A stretch of 64,000 bases of DNA from contig JAAFYY010000001.1 of NCBI GenBank assembly GCA_014284505.1, forward strand, positions 1,612,001 through 1,676,000, read 5' to 3'. Position 1 is the stretch's first letter. Every line of letters begins with the position of its first letter. A program made the translations under genes and the position numbers. Of the stretch, positions 31,340 through 40,869 are shown piece after piece. Origin of the DNA: Streptacidiphilus sp. 4-A2. GTDB lineage: Bacteria > Actinomycetota > Actinomycetes > Streptomycetales > Streptomycetaceae. The notes under the pieces are model-generated. The model searched no databases, had not been told where the DNA came from, and saw only the letters and a list, made by a program, of their open reading frames with translations.

Positions 31340-32244
31340 TTCGCTGACTCCTCTGGAAGACGTGAACTGCCGTACTGAACTGGGCTGCTGAGGTGGGACT
31401 CGCTCCGACGGCAAGGCGGGGCGGTGGTCCGCCCGGAAGCGACGGGCGCGGACTCCCCCGCACCCGCGGACCGCCCGCGGAATGCGTGGCCGGTGCCGCG
31501 TCAGGAGGTGCGGCCGCCACGAACAACTGACATGCCGTCACTTTATGAATGGTCTGCGGAATTCCTTGGTACGCAGCGGACGAATGGCGTCCTTGTGGTA
31601 ATGGGAACGCCCCGCGGGGAACTCCGCGGCGGCACCTCCGGACGCCTTCACGAGGTCCGCTTTCCGTGCAGCGCGGTCGCCCGGCCGTTCGAGTACTTCG
31701 CCGGCGCATTCCCCGCCCGCGCCGAAAGGGTCGGGCAGCGCCGACTGGGCAGCGCGCACCGACACGGTCCCACCAGTATGCATGGAGTCGCCCATCGAAA
31801 TAATCAAACAGGTATGCGAGACGCTGTTCAACCCCCGCCTGCGCCCGGCATGGCCGGCCCGCCGCCGACCAGGGAGATGCTGCCGAAATTGCCACCAAAC
31901 CCGTTGCCACCACTTGTTTTCAGCGGGATTTTCAGGGCGCCGACGGGGGCAAGTATTGCATGAGTATGCCAACGTCGCATTCACTCGATCGAGTGATTGT
32001 GTTCTCGGCTTATCACCAGCCATATTTCTTTTCGGCGAATCTAGAGCCCATGGGGGAAGGGAACCGGATCATGCCCGTCGGGTCCGACACGGCCGACCAC
32101 CGGAGTACCGGACAGCCACGACCGGGCTCGGGCCCAGCCATGCCCGCAGGTCACCGGCGGTGCCTCAACTCCCGCCCGGTGCACGGCCGATGGCCCGGGC
32201 CGGCAACCGTACGCGAGTCAACAACTCTCAAGGAGTGGCCGACT
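31340..32244. other. Divergent regulatory region between encapsulin and terpene cyclase
   Basis: 905 bp without a supportable gene. It is clearly less G+C-rich than its surroundings in two patches (about 31530-31580 and 31900-32050). It holds the perfect 16-bp palindrome at 31981-31996 and a promoter-like pair TTGTGT (31997-32002) and CATATT (32021-32026) pointing toward the cyclase. Short open frames here have atypical codon use and no family resemblance. Confidence 0.5.
31981..31996. promoter_or_regulatory. Perfect 16-bp palindrome, candidate operator
   Basis: TCACTCGATCGAGTGA is identical to its reverse complement. It abuts a possible -35 element at 31997, about 250 bp upstream of the terpene cyclase start, in an otherwise empty divergent promoter region. 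A dimeric repressor or activator site is the natural reading; no binding protein is assigned. Confidence 0.5.
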
Positions 32245-33493
32245 ATGCCCCATCCCGGCGCACAGGGCCGTACGCCCGTGGCGGTGTACTCGTGAACAGC
32301 AGCCCGCTGCAACGGATCCTGCGTGGACCGAGCGGTCTCGGCACCTCCGGCCTGTTCCCGGGCCGTGCCGAGGCCGCCGAGGCGGCGGCCGATGCGGCTG
32401 CGGCGCCGACCGAGGCACCCGAAGCCGCCGGACAACCCCAACTTCCCCAGCCCGAAGGCGAACTGGCTCAGCGGCCGGGGGCCGACCAGGCCGGCCCGCA
32501 GCCGGATGTGCCGGAACCCCGGCCGATCCCGGGGCTGTACTACCACCCGGTGCCCGAACCGGATCCGGTGCGCGCTGCCGAGGTGGGCCGGCGGGTCAAA
32601 CAGTGGGCCGTGGAGGAGGTCCAGTTGTTCCCGCCCGAGTGGGAGGGCCAGTTCGACGGCTTCGACCTCGGCCGCTACATGGTCGCCTGCCACCCGGCCG
32701 CACCCACCGTCGACCATCTGATGGTCGCCACCCGGCTGATGGCCGCCGAGAACGCACTGGACGACCAGTACTGCGAGGACCACGGCGGCTCCCCGATCGG
32801 CCTCGGCGGACGGCTGCTGCTGGCGCACACCGCCCTCGATCCGCTGCACACCACGCAGGAGTACCAGCCGGCCTGGGCCGAGTCGCTGTACTCGGACTCC
32901 CCCGGCGCGCCTACCGCTCGGCCATGGAGTACTTCGTCCAGGCGGCCACCCCCTCCCAGGCGGACCGCTACCGGCACGACATGGCCCGGCTGCACCTGGG
33001 GTATCTGGCCGAGGCGGCCTGGAACGAGACCGGTTACCTTCCCGAGGTCTGGGAATACCTGTCGATGCGTCAGTTCAACAACTTCCGTCCCTGCCCCACC
33101 ATCACCGACGTCGTGGACGGCTACGAACTGCCTGCCGACTTCCATGCGCTGCCCGCGATCCAGCGGGTGATCGCCCTCGGCTCCAACGCCACCACCATCG
33201 TCAACGACCTCTACTCGTACACCAAGGAACTCGCGGCCCCGGGGCTGCACTTGAACCTGCCGGTGGTGATCCGCGAGCGCGAGAAGTGCTCCGAGCGCGA
33301 GGCCTACCTGAAGGCCGTGGACGTCCACAACGAGCTGATGCTCAGCTTCGAGGCCGCCTCGGCCGAGGCGGCGGCGGCCCATCCCGCGCTCCCGGTGCTC
33401 CGCTTCCTGCGCGGCGTGGCCGCCTGGATCGACGGAAACCACCACTGGCACTGCACCAACACCTACCGCTACACCCTGCCCGATTTCTGGTGA
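32245..33493 (+). CDS. 2-methylisoborneol synthase (class I terpene cyclase)
   Basis: Cyclises 2-methylgeranyl diphosphate to 2-methylisoborneol in the cytoplasm, probably inside the encapsulin. AAGGAG at 32230-32235 points to ATG 32245 (MPHPGAQGRTP). A one-base indel before 32292 then leads into VNSSPLQRILRGPSG, a string characteristic of these enzymes; starting at GTG 32292 is the alternative. An Ala/Pro-rich disordered segment (about residues 30-95) is followed by the cyclase domain with metal motif DDQYCED (about 172) and NSE triad NDLYSYTKE (about 319), ending NTYRYTLPDFW. A second indel at about 32905 is one missing C in a six-C run (SDSPRRAYRSAMEYF). Length about 416. Confidence 0.92.
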
Positions 33494-33545
33494 CCGCGCC
33501 GCCCGGCAGTCGACTGCCGCCGGCCCCCGACGAGAGGAACATCCC

Positions 33546-34426
33546 ATGACCACAACCGACTTCGACACCGCCACACCCAGCACCGGCTCGATCCCCGGCC
33601 CCGCGACGCCCTACCAGGACGACATCGCCCGGTACTGGGATCAGGAGGCGCGCCCGGTCAACCTGCGTCTGGGCGATGTCGACGGCCTCTACCACCACCA
33701 CTACGGCATCGGTGACGTCGACGAGGCCGCGCTGGCCGGTCCCGACAGCAGCCGGGAGAAGCGGGTGGTCGCGGAGCTGCACCGGCTGGAGTCCGCGCAG
33801 GCCGACCTGCTGCTGGACCACCTGGGCCATGTCCGCGCGAGGCCCTGCTGGTGGACGCCGGATGCGGGCGCGGCGGCTCGATGATGATGGCCCATCAGCG
33901 ATTCGGCTCCCGGGTCGAGGGGCTGACCCTCTCCGCCAAGCAGGCCGACTTCGCCAACCGGCGCGCCGAGGAGACCGGCATCGCCGCGCACGTCCACGCC
34001 CGGGTCTGCAACATGCTGGACATGCCCTTCGAGACCGGGCAGGCGGCGGGCTCCTGGAACAACGAGTCCAGCATGTACGTCGACCTGGACGACCTGATGA
34101 GCGAGCACTCCCGGATCCTGGAGGTCGGCGGCCGGTATGTGACCATCACCGGCTGCTGGAACCCGGCCTACGGCCAGCCCTCGAAGTGGGTGTCGCAGAT
34201 CAACGCGCACTTCGAGTGCAACATCCACTCCCGCCGGGAGTACCTGCGGGCGATGGCCGACAACCGGCTGGTGCCGCGCGCCATCGTCGACCTGACCGCG
34301 GCGACCCTGCCGTACTGGGAGCTGCGTGCCACTCCTCACTGGTCACCGGCATTGAAGAAGCGTTCCTCCTCCTCCTACAAGGACGGTTCCTTCCAGTATG
34401 TGCTGATCGCCGCCGACCGGGTCTGA
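33546..34426 (+). CDS. gppmt: Geranyl diphosphate 2-C-methyltransferase
   Basis: SAM-dependent enzyme that methylates C2 of geranyl diphosphate to supply the 2-methylisoborneol synthase; about 293 residues. ATG 33546 with GAGAGGAA upstream. Family features: [20 protein letters not shown] (about 23-42), SAM motif [20 protein letters not shown] (about 101-120), [17 protein letters not shown], and the [13 protein letters not shown] active-site segment. Indels: one missing C near 33840 (GCGCGAGG for GCGCCGAGG) and a compensated pair near 34330-34372 around [16 protein letters not shown]. It lies 52 bp after the cyclase and is surely cotranscribed; a hairpin follows. Confidence 0.92.
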
Positions 34427-34441
34427 CCGCCGGACGCCGCG

Positions 34442-34467
34442 CCCTGCCGTCCACCCGGACGGCAGGG
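34442..34467 (+). terminator. Hairpin terminator of the 2-methylisoborneol operon
   Basis: Perfect 11-bp inverted repeat CCCTGCCGTCC / GGACGGCAGGG with loop ACCC, 15 bp after the methyltransferase stop. The remaining 336 bp up to argS (34468-34803) hold nothing I can assign besides the expected argS promoter. Confidence 0.75.
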
Positions 34468-34803
34468 GTACCTCCGTGTGCGGCCGGGCGCCCCGGGAGC
34501 CCGCCCGGGCGACCGCCTCCCCTCCGGGTTCGAGGCGTTGTTCCCGCATCCGGACCCGGATTTCGCGGGTCGTTGCTTCGGATGGACCGACTGGCCGGGC
34601 GGGTGTCCCGCGCCGGTCTGCCGGGCACCGGGCCTGCCGGGCCTGCCGGGCGGTATTTCGCTGGACAGCCGCCCGGACCTGGTGAAACCGTGGCGTTCCC
34701 GCCGGCCGTCGCACCTGCTCCGGCCGGATCGGGCAGGATGTCGCCCGGCGATCCATCGCCCGCGGATATCTCGCAGCACAGCCGACAGAACGGGTTCCCT
34801 CCT

Positions 34804-36563
34804 ATGCCTCCGGTGACCTCCCTCGCCGACACGGTCGGACAGCAGCTGACGGAGGCCCTTGAGGCGCTCCTGTCGGACGGGCGGTCCGCCGATCCGCTGG
34901 TGCGCAGCAGCGACCGCGCCGACTTCCAGGCCAATGGCGTGCTGGCGCTGGCCAAGCGGCTCGGGCGAACCCGCGCGAGCTGGCCGCCGAGGTCGCCGCC
35001 ACGCTGCCCGAGGGCGGCCTGCTGCGGGAGGTCGAGGTTTCCGGGCCCGGGTTCCTGAACATCTCCGTCACCAGCCGGGCGATCACCGGGAACCTGGCGG
35101 CGCGGGCGGCGGACGAGCGGCTCGGCGCCCCGTACGCCGACCGGCCCGGCGTCACCGTCGTCGACTACGCGCAGCCCAATGTGGCCAAGGAGATGCACGT
35201 CGGCCATCTGCGCAACTCGATCATCGGCGACGCCGCGGTCAAGCTGCTGGAGTTCACCGGGGAGCGGGTGATCCGCCGGCACCACATCGGCGACTGGGGC
35301 ACGCAGTTCGGCATGCTGATCCAGTACCTGACCGAGCACCCGGAGGAGTCCGCCCAGGAGGGCGGGTCCCCGGTCTCCGGCGAGGAGGCGATGTCCCGGC
35401 TCAACCACCTGTACAAGGCCTCCCGCGCGCTCTTCGACGCGGACCAGGAGTTCAGGCAGCGGGCCCGGCGCCGGGTGGTCGAGCTCCAGGCCGGGGATCC
35501 GCGGACGCTGGCGCTGTGGCAGGGTTTCGTCGACGAGTCGAAGGTCTACTTCAACTCGGTCTTCGACAAGCTGGACGTCGAGGTCCGCGACGAGGACGTG
35601 GTCGGCGAGTCCGCGTACAACGGCATGCTGGCGGAGACCTGCCGGATGCTGGAGGAGTCGGGGGTCGCCGTGCGCTCCGAAGGCGCCCTCTGTGTCTTCT
35701 TCGACGACGTGCTGGGCCCGGACGGCAAGCCGGTCCCACTGATCGTGCAGAAGTCGGACGGCGGTTTCGGCTATGCCGCCACCGACCTGTCGGCGATCCG
35801 GGACCGGGTCGGCGAGCTCGGGGCCGATACCCTGCTGTATGTGGTGGACGCCCGCCAGGCGCTGCACTTCCGCATGGTCTTCGAGACGGCCCGCCGGGCC
35901 GGCTGGCTCACCGAGCGGGTGAAGGCGGTCCAGCTGGCCTTCGGCACCGTCCTCGGCAAGGACGGCAAACCGTTCAAGACCCGCTCCGGGGAGACCGTGC
36001 GGCTGGCGGACCTGCTGGACGAGGCGATCGCGCGGGCGGCCGCCGTGGTCCGGGAGAAGGCGCAGGGGCTGTCCGAGGAGGAGATCGCCGAGCGGGCGGC
36101 GCAGGTGGGCATCGGCGCCGTGAAGTACGCCGACCTGTCGACCTCGGCCGGCCGGGACTACCGGTTCGACCTGGACCAGATGGTCGCGCTGAACGGCGAC
36201 ACCAGCGTCTACCTCCAGTACGCCCACGCGCGGATCCACTCGCTCCTGCGCAAGGCCGGCGCGTTGCGTCCGGCCGCCCACCCGGAGCTCGAACTGACCG
36301 GTCCGGAGCGGGCGTTGGGCCTGTTCCTGGACCAGTTCGCGAGCACTGTGGCGGGGGCCGCCGCCGACTACGCCCCGCACAAGCTGGCCGCCTATCTGTA
36401 CCAACTCGCCTCGCTCTACACCTCCTTCTACGACCAGTGCCCGGTGCTCCGGGCCGACACCGCCGAACTGGCCGAGAACCGGCTGTTCCTGAGCGAGGTG
36501 ACCGCGCGCACGCTGCGCCTGGGCATGTCGCTGCTGGGCATCAGGACGCCCGAGCGGCTCTGA
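34804..36563 (+). CDS. argS: Arginyl-tRNA synthetase, one frameshift
   Basis: Class I aminoacyl-tRNA synthetase, about 586 residues (family usual 550-590). ATG 34804 begins [20 protein letters not shown] with the ArgRS additional N-terminal domain (about 1-110). The HIGH signature appears as [20 protein letters not shown] (about 122-141); the Rossmann insertion and the DALR anticodon-binding C terminus (about 470-586) follow. A single indel near 34968 breaks codons 55-60. It is monocistronic, ending 23 bp before the convergent P450. Either the housekeeping gene or a paralogue: it lies between specialised-metabolism loci, outside the lysA/hom neighbourhood where streptomycete argS is usually found, so a second copy is possible. 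Confidence 0.93.
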
Positions 36564-36585
36564 TCCGCCCCGCTTCCGGGTCCGG

Positions 36586-37812
36586 CTACTTCCCGGTGAG
36601 CAGGACGGGCAGCCGGGCGTAGCCGTTGACGATGAAGGATGTGAGGCGCTCGGGCGCCCGGCCGGGTTCGGCCGGGCGCAGGCCGGGGAACCGGGCGAAC
36701 AGGGTGCTCAGCGCGACCACGGTCTCCAGCCGGGCCAGCGGTGCGCCCAGGCAGAAGTGCGGTCCGTAGCCGAAGGACAGGTGCTCCTTGTCCGGGCGCA
36801 GCGGGTCGAAGGTGTCGGGGCGGTCCGGGTGCACGGCCGGGTCGCGTCCGGCGGCGCCGAACGCGATCAGGATGGGTTCGCCCCTGCGGATCAGCACGTC
36901 CTCGCCCAGGGCGATGTCCTCGACCGCGTAGCGCAGCGGCACATGCATCGACGGGCCGTTGTGCCGGAGCGTCTCCTCGACCACGTCCTCCCAGCTGATC
37001 CGGCCCTGTCGCAGCAGTTCCAGGTACCTGGGCTGGTCGAGCAGGCTGTGCACGGCGCTGGTGATCAGGTTGACCGAGGTCTCGAAGCCCGCCCCGATCA
37101 CCAGTTGCAGCAGCTTGCGGACATCCACGGTGGTGAACCCGTCCTTGCCGACCTCCGCCAGCAGGTCGGTGGTCAGGTCGTCGCCGGGGTGCTCCACCCG
37201 ATAGTCCGTCAACTCCCCCAGGATTCTTTCGAATTCGCCCAGCGCGGCGGCCACCTGCTCGCCCGGCAGGGTGGTGTCAAGCAGCGCGTCGATGCTCCGG
37301 CCGAGGGACGTCCGACCGGCCTCGGGGACGCCGCACAGATCGCAGATGACGGTCACCGTCAGCGGGTTCGACAGCGCCTGGCGCAGGTCCACCGGCTCCC
37401 CCGGCGGCAGCGCGGCCAGGTCGTCGACCAGCCGGTCGGCGGTGGCCTGGACCCGGGCGCGCAACCGTTCCACCCGGCGCGGCGCGAACGAGGGGTTGAT
37501 CCGGCGGCGGCCGCGCCGGTGCTCCTCGCCATGGGAGTTGAAGAAGCTCTGTTGCAGGGCGATCGCGGCCAGCGGCCAGTCGGCGGGCAGGTCGGCCATC
37601 CCGGGCCAGTGCTGGAACGGGTCGCGGGAGACCCGGGGATCCCCGGTCAGCTCCCGGATCACCTCGGCCCGGGTCACCGACCAGGCCACCACCCCGCCCG
37701 GCAGCTCCACCTGCACCGCCGGGCCCATCGCCCGCAACTCGGCGGCCTCCGCGTACGGGGCCGACGAGGTGACGTCCAGGACGGGGCATTTCCGTTCAGC
37801 GTGCGTCGGCAT
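36586..37812 (-). CDS. Cytochrome P450
   Basis: Intact 408-residue class I bacterial P450 monooxygenase, soluble. ATG 37812 (MPTHAERKCPVLDVTSSAPY). I-helix oxygen-binding motif GAGFETSVNL (about 240-249), ExxR in EETLRH (about 281-286), and heme-thiolate loop FGYGPHFCLGAPLAR (about 346-360) with Cys 353. B-C region SFFNSHGEEHRRGRRRINPSF in part carries the usual HxxxRR. No ferredoxin or ferredoxin reductase gene is adjacent, so redox partners come from elsewhere. The substrate is unknown; it could tailor a terpene or the peptide of the downstream cluster. The 258-bp gap to the divergent 38071 gene should contain both promoters. Confidence 0.93.
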   Translation of the reverse strand: MPTHAERKCPVLDVTSSAPYAEAAELRAMGPAVQVELPGGVVAWSVTRAEVIRELTGDPRVSRDPFQHWPGMADLPADWPLAAIALQQSFFNSHGEEHRRGRRRINPSFAPRRVERLRARVQATADRLVDDLAALPPGEPVDLRQALSNPLTVTVICDLCGVPEAGRTSLGRSIDALLDTTLPGEQVAAALGEFERILGELTDYRVEHPGDDLTTDLLAEVGKDGFTTVDVRKLLQLVIGAGFETSVNLITSAVHSLLDQPRYLELLRQGRISWEDVVEETLRHNGPSMHVPLRYAVEDIALGEDVLIRRGEPILIAFGAAGRDPAVHPDRPDTFDPLRPDKEHLSFGYGPHFCLGAPLARLETVVALSTLFARFPGLRPAEPGRAPERLTSFIVNGYARLPVLLTGK

Positions 37813-38070
37813 GGCGCTCTCCTCGGAGCACGGCCCCCGACGGGTTCCACCCGGTACGTCCCACGCTCGACGCGCCCCGGCTGATCCGCCGACTGGCTTG
37901 TCCTGTAGGGAAGTTACTCCAACGGCAACTGCCGCCCCCGCTCCTGTGTACGACGCCCCGACGCCACTGTCAACGCCGTCAACGACATGGCCGGCAAGCC
38001 CCCTCGCACGCCACCCGCACGGCGCGGGTCCGTTCGGGCCGGCCGCCCGCTCCCCGGCTAGCATCGTCGC

Positions 38071-38986
38071 ATGGCATGGGTGAACGACGACATGATCGAG
38101 CGCGCCGGACGTTTTCTGTGGGCCTCCGGCCGGGTACTGGAGCAGCGGCGCTTCGCTTTCTCGTTCGGCGACGAGGCGGAACCGGCGGGCGTGCTCGCCG
38201 CCCTGGACGCCTACCGCAGCCCCGACGGCGGCTACGCCTACGGTCTGGAACCGGATGTGCGCGGGCCCGCGGCCCAGCCCATCTCGCTGCCTTCCGCCCT
38301 GCGGGTGCTGGAGGAGACCGGGGCCCTGGACGCGGGCCGGGCCCGGCGGCTCTGCGACTGGCTGGCCGGGGTCACCGCACCGGACGGGGGTGTACCGGCC
38401 GTGCTGCCGAGCCTGCGTCCCTATCCGCGGCCGCCGTGGCTGCCGATCGCGGACGAGCCGGGCGGCGACCTGCTCGCCACCGGGCAGATCGCCGGTCCAC
38501 TGCTGCGCCAGGGGGTCGACCACCCCTGGCTGAAGGCGGCCACGGAGTTCTGCCGGAACGCGGTCGAGGGGCTGGGACAGACCCACCCCTACGAGGCCGA
38601 GGCCGCGCTGGCGTTCCTCGACGCGGCGCCGGACCGGCCCTGGGCCGGCGGCAGGCGGAGCGCCTGGGCGAGCTGGTGCGGGCGCAGCGCATCGTGCTGC
38701 TCGACCCCGAGCACCCCGGGCAGGCGCGGCTCGCGCCCGGTTACGCGCCGGGCGAGCACCACCTGCCGTACGACTTCGCCCCGCGCCCGGACAGTCCGGC
38801 CCGGGCCTGGTTCACCGACGCCGAGACCGACCGCGGCCTGCGGCACCTGGCCGCGCAGCAGCAGGAGGACGGCGGCTGGCCGGTCCGCTGGGCGCTGTGG
38901 TCGCCCATCAGCGAGGTCGAGGCCCGGCCGGGGTGACCCTCGCCGCGCTGCACACCCTGCGCGCCTACGACCGGGCCTCCGACTGA
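38071..38986 (+). CDS. Conserved hypothetical protein with alpha/alpha-toroid (prenyltransferase-like) features, two frameshifts
   Basis: About 305 residues, ATG 38071 (MAWVNDDMIERAGRFLWASG). It contains repeat-like helices with DGGYAYGLEPDVRGP (about 53-67) and QQQEDGGWPVRW (about 267-278), the QxxDGGW-type motif of squalene-cyclase/prenyltransferase alpha-toroids. No DxDD or zinc ligand set is seen, so enzymatic activity is doubtful. Indels occur near 38665 (one G missing in GGCGGCAGG) and near 38930, after which the end reads LAALHTLRAYDRASD with stop at 38986. Convergent with the M56 peptidase gene. Confidence 0.65.
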
Positions 38987-39013
38987 GGTCAGGCCGCCGG
39001 GGACGGTCGCCGG

Positions 39014-39977
39014 TCAGGCGCCGGCGAGTTCCAGGAGCTGGTGCAGGTCGTGCGCGGCGGCGAAGGCACACAGCGCGCTGGCGACCACGGCGCCGGTGGT
39101 GACGGCCAGCGGGCAGGGACCAGTCCAGGGGCGGAGCAGGCCGCCGGGCAGCGGCGGGCCAGCAGCGCGGCGACCCGGCGCGGGACCGGACCGGCGGAGG
39201 CCAGCGGGTCGCGGCGGCGGCCGAGCAGGCCGAGCGTGGCGGCGTGCAGGGAGCGGCGGCCGGGGTGCGGGTGGCGGCCAGGGCCGCCTTGCCGACCGCG
39301 CGGGCGACCTGGCGGCGGTCGCCGCACTCGGCGGCGGCGCGCTCGTCGGCCCAGCGCTCGACGGTGTAGGCGACCGCCGCGGACACCGGCCGCAGCAGCG
39401 GGTTGGCGGCCGCGGCCAGCTGGGCGACCGCGAGGAAGGCGTAGTGGTGTCCGGCCAGGTGGGCGCGTTCATGGGCGAGCATCGCCTCGCGGTCGGGCGC
39501 GTCCAGGGCTCCCAGCATGCCGGTGGAGACCACCACCCGGCCGGGCAGGCCGGGCAGCGCGTAGGCGTCCGGGGCGGGGTCGGCGACGACCACCACCTGG
39601 TCCAGCCCGGGCAGGCAGGCGGCCTCGAAGGCGGCGGCGGCCAGGGCCCGGGCCCGGCGCCAGAGCATCCGGCCGCCCGCCCAGGCGGCGCCGGTCAGCA
39701 GCAGGCCCGCGAGCGCGGCCTCGGCGTTGGAGACGGAGTCGCCCGCGCCCACGATCGCGGTGGACCAGTGGCCGAGCCAGCCGATCAGCGGCACCCGGAC
39801 CAGGCCGGCCGCGGCCAGCACGGCCAGGGCGGCGGAGCTGAGCGTGGCGAGTGCCAGGGCGCAGACGGCCAGCAGCCAGGTGGCCGTGCGCGGATCCAGG
39901 CGCTCGGCCAGCGGTCGGGCCGACAGTGCGGCCGGCACCGGGAACAGCAGCGGGAGGTAGACCAGCAGGTGCATCAT
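39014..39977 (-). CDS. M56-family (BlaR1/MecR1-like) membrane metallopeptidase, frameshifted
   Basis: Integral membrane zinc peptidase of about 321 residues, partner of the upstream BlaI repressor. Its ATG 39977 overlaps the blaI-like stop (ATGA). Membrane helices at about 1-22, 35-60 and 85-105 precede a gluzincin-like site AMLAHERAHLAGHHYAF (HExxH at about 166-170) and the downstream AYTVERWADERAAAE carrying the third ligand. The C terminus changes frame near 39240 and ends with a helix (VVASALCAFAAAHDLHQ) at 39014. It lacks the large extracellular penicillin-binding sensor domain of true BlaR1, as is usual for the many actinobacterial BlaI-M56 pairs. Confidence 0.8.
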
Positions 39978-40399
39978 CGGCCGGCCCGCTCCGCTCGGGC
40001 CGCCGGGCCCTCGCCGGGCAGGTCGGCGCCCAGCAGCTGTCGCAGCAGCTGCTCGTCGGTGGCGGAGAGGTCCTCCACGAAGCGGGAGAGCACGGCCGCG
40101 CGGTCCGGGTCGGACTCCAGCTCCCGGCGCATCCGGCGGGCGGTCAGCCCGTGGGTGTCGGCGACCGGGGCGTACGCGTAGGCACGGCCCTGCTTGGCCC
40201 GGGTCAGCAGGCCCTTGTCGTGCATCCGGGAGAGCACGGTCACCACGGTGGAGTAGGCCAGCGAGCCGCCCAGGGCCTGGAGCACCTTGCCCGGGGTGAG
40301 CGGCTCCGGCGAGGCCTGCAACCGCTCCAGCACCTCCGCCTCCAGGGCGCCCAGCGGCCTGCGCTCACCCGGCACCCCGACGGCCGTCCCGCTGCTCAC
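39974..40399 (-). CDS. BlaI/MecI/CopY-type transcriptional repressor
   Basis: Intact 141-residue winged-helix repressor. GTG 40399 gives VSSGTAVGVPGERRPLG. The Penicillinase_R fold shows LGALEAEVLERLQASPEPLT (about 15-34), VLQALGGSLAYSTVVTVLSR (recognition helix, about 38-57), HDKGLLTRAKQGRAYAYAP (wing) and a dimerising C-terminal helix pair (LSRFVEDLSATDEQLLRQLL). It forms an operon with the M56 peptidase and has a matching dyad operator just upstream at 40431-40450. Derepression by proteolysis is the expected circuit. Confidence 0.9.
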   Translation of the reverse strand: MSSGTAVGVPGERRPLGALEAEVLERLQASPEPLTPGKVLQALGGSLAYSTVVTVLSRMHDKGLLTRAKQGRAYAYAPVADTHGLTARRMRRELESDPDRAAVLSRFVEDLSATDEQLLRQLLGADLPGEGPAARAERAGR

Positions 40400-40430
40400 C
40401 CGGTCGTTCTCCCCTTGGTCGTTGGTGGAA

Positions 40431-40450
40431 CTTCTACATGTTGGTAGAAG
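40431..40450. promoter_or_regulatory. BlaI-type dyad operator
   Basis: CTTCTACATGTTGGTAGAAG: a 7-bp perfect inverted repeat (CTTCTAC/GTAGAAG) around a 6-base spacer containing ACA...TG, close in form to TACA/TGTA BlaI operators. It is 32 bp upstream of the repressor start and therefore likely autoregulatory. Confidence 0.7.
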
Positions 40451-40617
40451 CAGAGTGTGCCATGCCCGCACCCCGCGGCCACGCAAACCCTCGCCGACCC
40501 GGCCGTGCGTGCACGCTTTTTCGGACGGCCGCGCGTTACCGTGAGTTCCGCTCCGACGCCACCGCTGAACGCGCCTCGTCGACGCCGACGGCAGAGTGAC
40601 CCCAGACAGGGAATTCC

Positions 40618-40845
40618 ATGCGCCGCTATCCCCCGATCGCCGACCACGGATTCATCGGCGACCTCCAGAGCTGTGCCCTGGTTTCGTCGGAGGGGACGGC
40701 GGACTGGTTCTGCGCACCGCGCTTCGACTCCCCCAGTGTCTTCGCCTCCCTGCTCGACCACGACCGGGGCGGCCACTTCACGATCACCGCGGACGTTGCC
40801 GCCGGGCGGGACCGCTTGAAGGGGCCGCTTGAAGGGGCCGCTTGA
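40618..40845 (+). pseudogene. GH15 glucoamylase/trehalase-like gene remnant (N terminus only)
   Basis: 75 codons from ATG 40618 match the N terminus of actinobacterial GH15 trehalase/glucoamylase-like proteins (MRRYPPIADHGFIGDLQSCA, TADWFCAPRFDSPSVFASLL). Full family members have about 600 residues. Here the match stops at about ITADVAAGRDRL, where a 13-bp tandem repeat array begins and reads on as LKGPLEGAA to a stop. No GH15 sequence resumes downstream; the next gene is convergent. This is a deletion remnant rather than an indel artefact. Confidence 0.75.
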
Positions 40846-40866
40846 AGGGGCCGCTTGAAGGGGCCG
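40815..40866. repeat. 13-bp tandem repeat, four exact copies
   Basis: CTTGAAGGGGCCG four times head to tail at the point where GH15 homology ends, running up to the stop codon of the metallophosphoesterase gene on the other strand. Confidence 0.85.
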
Positions 40867-40869
40867 CTG

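Noticed and set aside
31424..31963. Open frame upstream of the terpene cyclase
   Set aside because: Reads through an AT-richer promoter region with erratic codon use; not protein-like.
36586..37812. P450 as an assured part of the peptide cluster
   Set aside because: It is separated from the cluster by six unrelated genes including a BlaI-M56 pair and a metallophosphoesterase; membership cannot be supported from position.
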